The position numbers were made by a program, and so were the translations under genes. Below the pieces are notes generated by a model that was not told the DNA's origin, did not search any database, and saw only the letters and a list, made by a program, of their open reading frames with translations. This document shows positions 63,649 to 64,000 of a stretch of DNA of 64,000 bases, in pieces. Origin of the DNA: Pseudomonas parasichuanensis (GTDB taxonomy: Bacteria; Pseudomonadota; Gammaproteobacteria; Pseudomonadales; Pseudomonadaceae); NCBI RefSeq assembly GCF_021601385.1, contig NZ_BQHO01000002.1, forward strand, positions 232,278-296,277, given 5' to 3'. How positions within the stretch are numbered: position 1 is the stretch's first letter; every line of letters begins with the position of its first letter.

Positions 63649-63766
63649 TCTTGACGATGACCTACTCTCACATGGGGAAACCCCACACTACCATCGGCGA
63701 TGCATCGTTTCACTACTGAGTTCGGGATGGGATCAGGTGGTTCCAATGCTCTATGGTCGTCAAGAA
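63649..63766 (-). rRNA. rrf: 5S ribosomal RNA
   Basis: About 118 nt. On the minus strand it reads CTTGACGACCATAGAGCATT near the start, with GGAACCACCTGATCCCATCC and ends GAGAGTAGGTCATCGTCAAG; the first and last segments pair (helix I). This is the gammaproteobacterial 5S. Ends are placed to within a few bases. The 131-bp spacer to the 23S gene upstream has no tRNA. Confidence 0.93.
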
Positions 63767-63897
63767 ATTCGGTTGCCCAGAATGTCTTGTGAACACTCTT
63801 GGCTAATTCGGATATGCGATTTGTGATGTTGCGAACTTTCGGGTCTTTCGTCTTCACCACCACAATCTGCAGTTGCAAATTGCTTGGGTGTTATATG

Positions 63898-64000
63898 GTC
63901 AAGCCTCACGGGCAATTAGTATTGGTTAGCTCAACGCCTCACAGCGCTTACACACCCAACCTATCAACGTCGTAGTCTTCGACGGCCCTTCAGGGGATTC
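63898..64000 (-). rRNA. rrl: 23S ribosomal RNA, 3' end (partial)
   Basis: The minus strand reads GAATCCCCTGAAGGGCCGTC at the window edge, then GTTGAGCTAACCAATACTAA and GTGAGGCTTGACC, which is the conserved 23S 3' terminus. The gene continues beyond the right edge. The exact end is uncertain by a few bases. Confidence 0.93.

Noticed and set aside
63767-63897. tRNA gene in the 23S-5S spacer
   Set aside because: No acceptor stem/T-loop pattern is present; the spacer is 131 bp and AT-rich, typical of the 23S-5S gap.

Overview
The window is GC-rich, densely coded DNA from a fluorescent pseudomonad, most likely the Pseudomonas putida group. The evidence is the protein sequences (an McpS-type chemoreceptor, a PpoR-type LuxR solo, pcaHG, cioAB, mmsAB), the gene order, and the palindromic REP elements that sit between convergent genes. 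The species call is from recall of family members and gene order, not from a search.

Layout. 1-3.4 kb: a pyruvate/peptide-carbon uptake operon (cstA, a YbdD-type small protein, a YjiA-type metal GTPase). 3.5-5.7 kb: a PilZ protein and an NCS2 xanthine/uracil permease. 5.7-15.6 kb: a complete heme-acquisition (Has) locus on the minus strand: hasI-hasS-hasR-hasA-hasD-hasE-hasF, with two Fur-box-like sites. 15.6-20.5 kb: radA, mscL, fpr, ppoR, rlmG. 20.5-21.8 kb: an AT-richer accessory cassette holding an Rhs-core protein whose C-terminus looks like a diphtheria toxin/exotoxin A type ADP-ribosyltransferase, bounded by imperfect inverted repeats. 21.8-26 kb: the cyanide-insensitive oxidase cioAB with a DUF2474 peptide, then an MFS exporter. 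26-28.5 kb: azgA-trmA. 28.7-33.2 kb: pcaHG, a zinc metallopeptidase and an McpS-type chemoreceptor. 33.3-39.7 kb: ggt, two LysR regulators, an MdaB/YgiN quinone pair, a TSUP transporter and a HicAB toxin-antitoxin pair.

39.9-46.1 kb: a tightly packed seven-gene operon resembling E. coli ynbABCD. It has a CDP-alcohol phosphatidyltransferase, an alpha/beta-hydrolase-methyltransferase fusion, a PAP2-DSP phosphatase fusion, a small membrane protein, a PlsC-type acyltransferase, a CdsA-type cytidylyltransferase and a HIT protein. Together these could make and finish an unidentified phospholipid. The phosphatase gene carries an in-frame REP palindrome.

46.2-54.3 kb: a DmeR/DmeF cobalt-nickel efflux pair, a cupin, valine catabolism genes mmsAB with a LysR regulator, and the c-di-GMP control operon yfiR-yfiN-yfiB. 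54.3-63.5 kb: recC-recB-recD. The right edge holds a 5S rRNA and the 3' end of a 23S rRNA gene, transcribed leftward.

The two regions most likely to hold undescribed biology are the Rhs-ADP-ribosyltransferase cassette and the ynb-like lipid operon. No tRNA gene or CRISPR array was seen.
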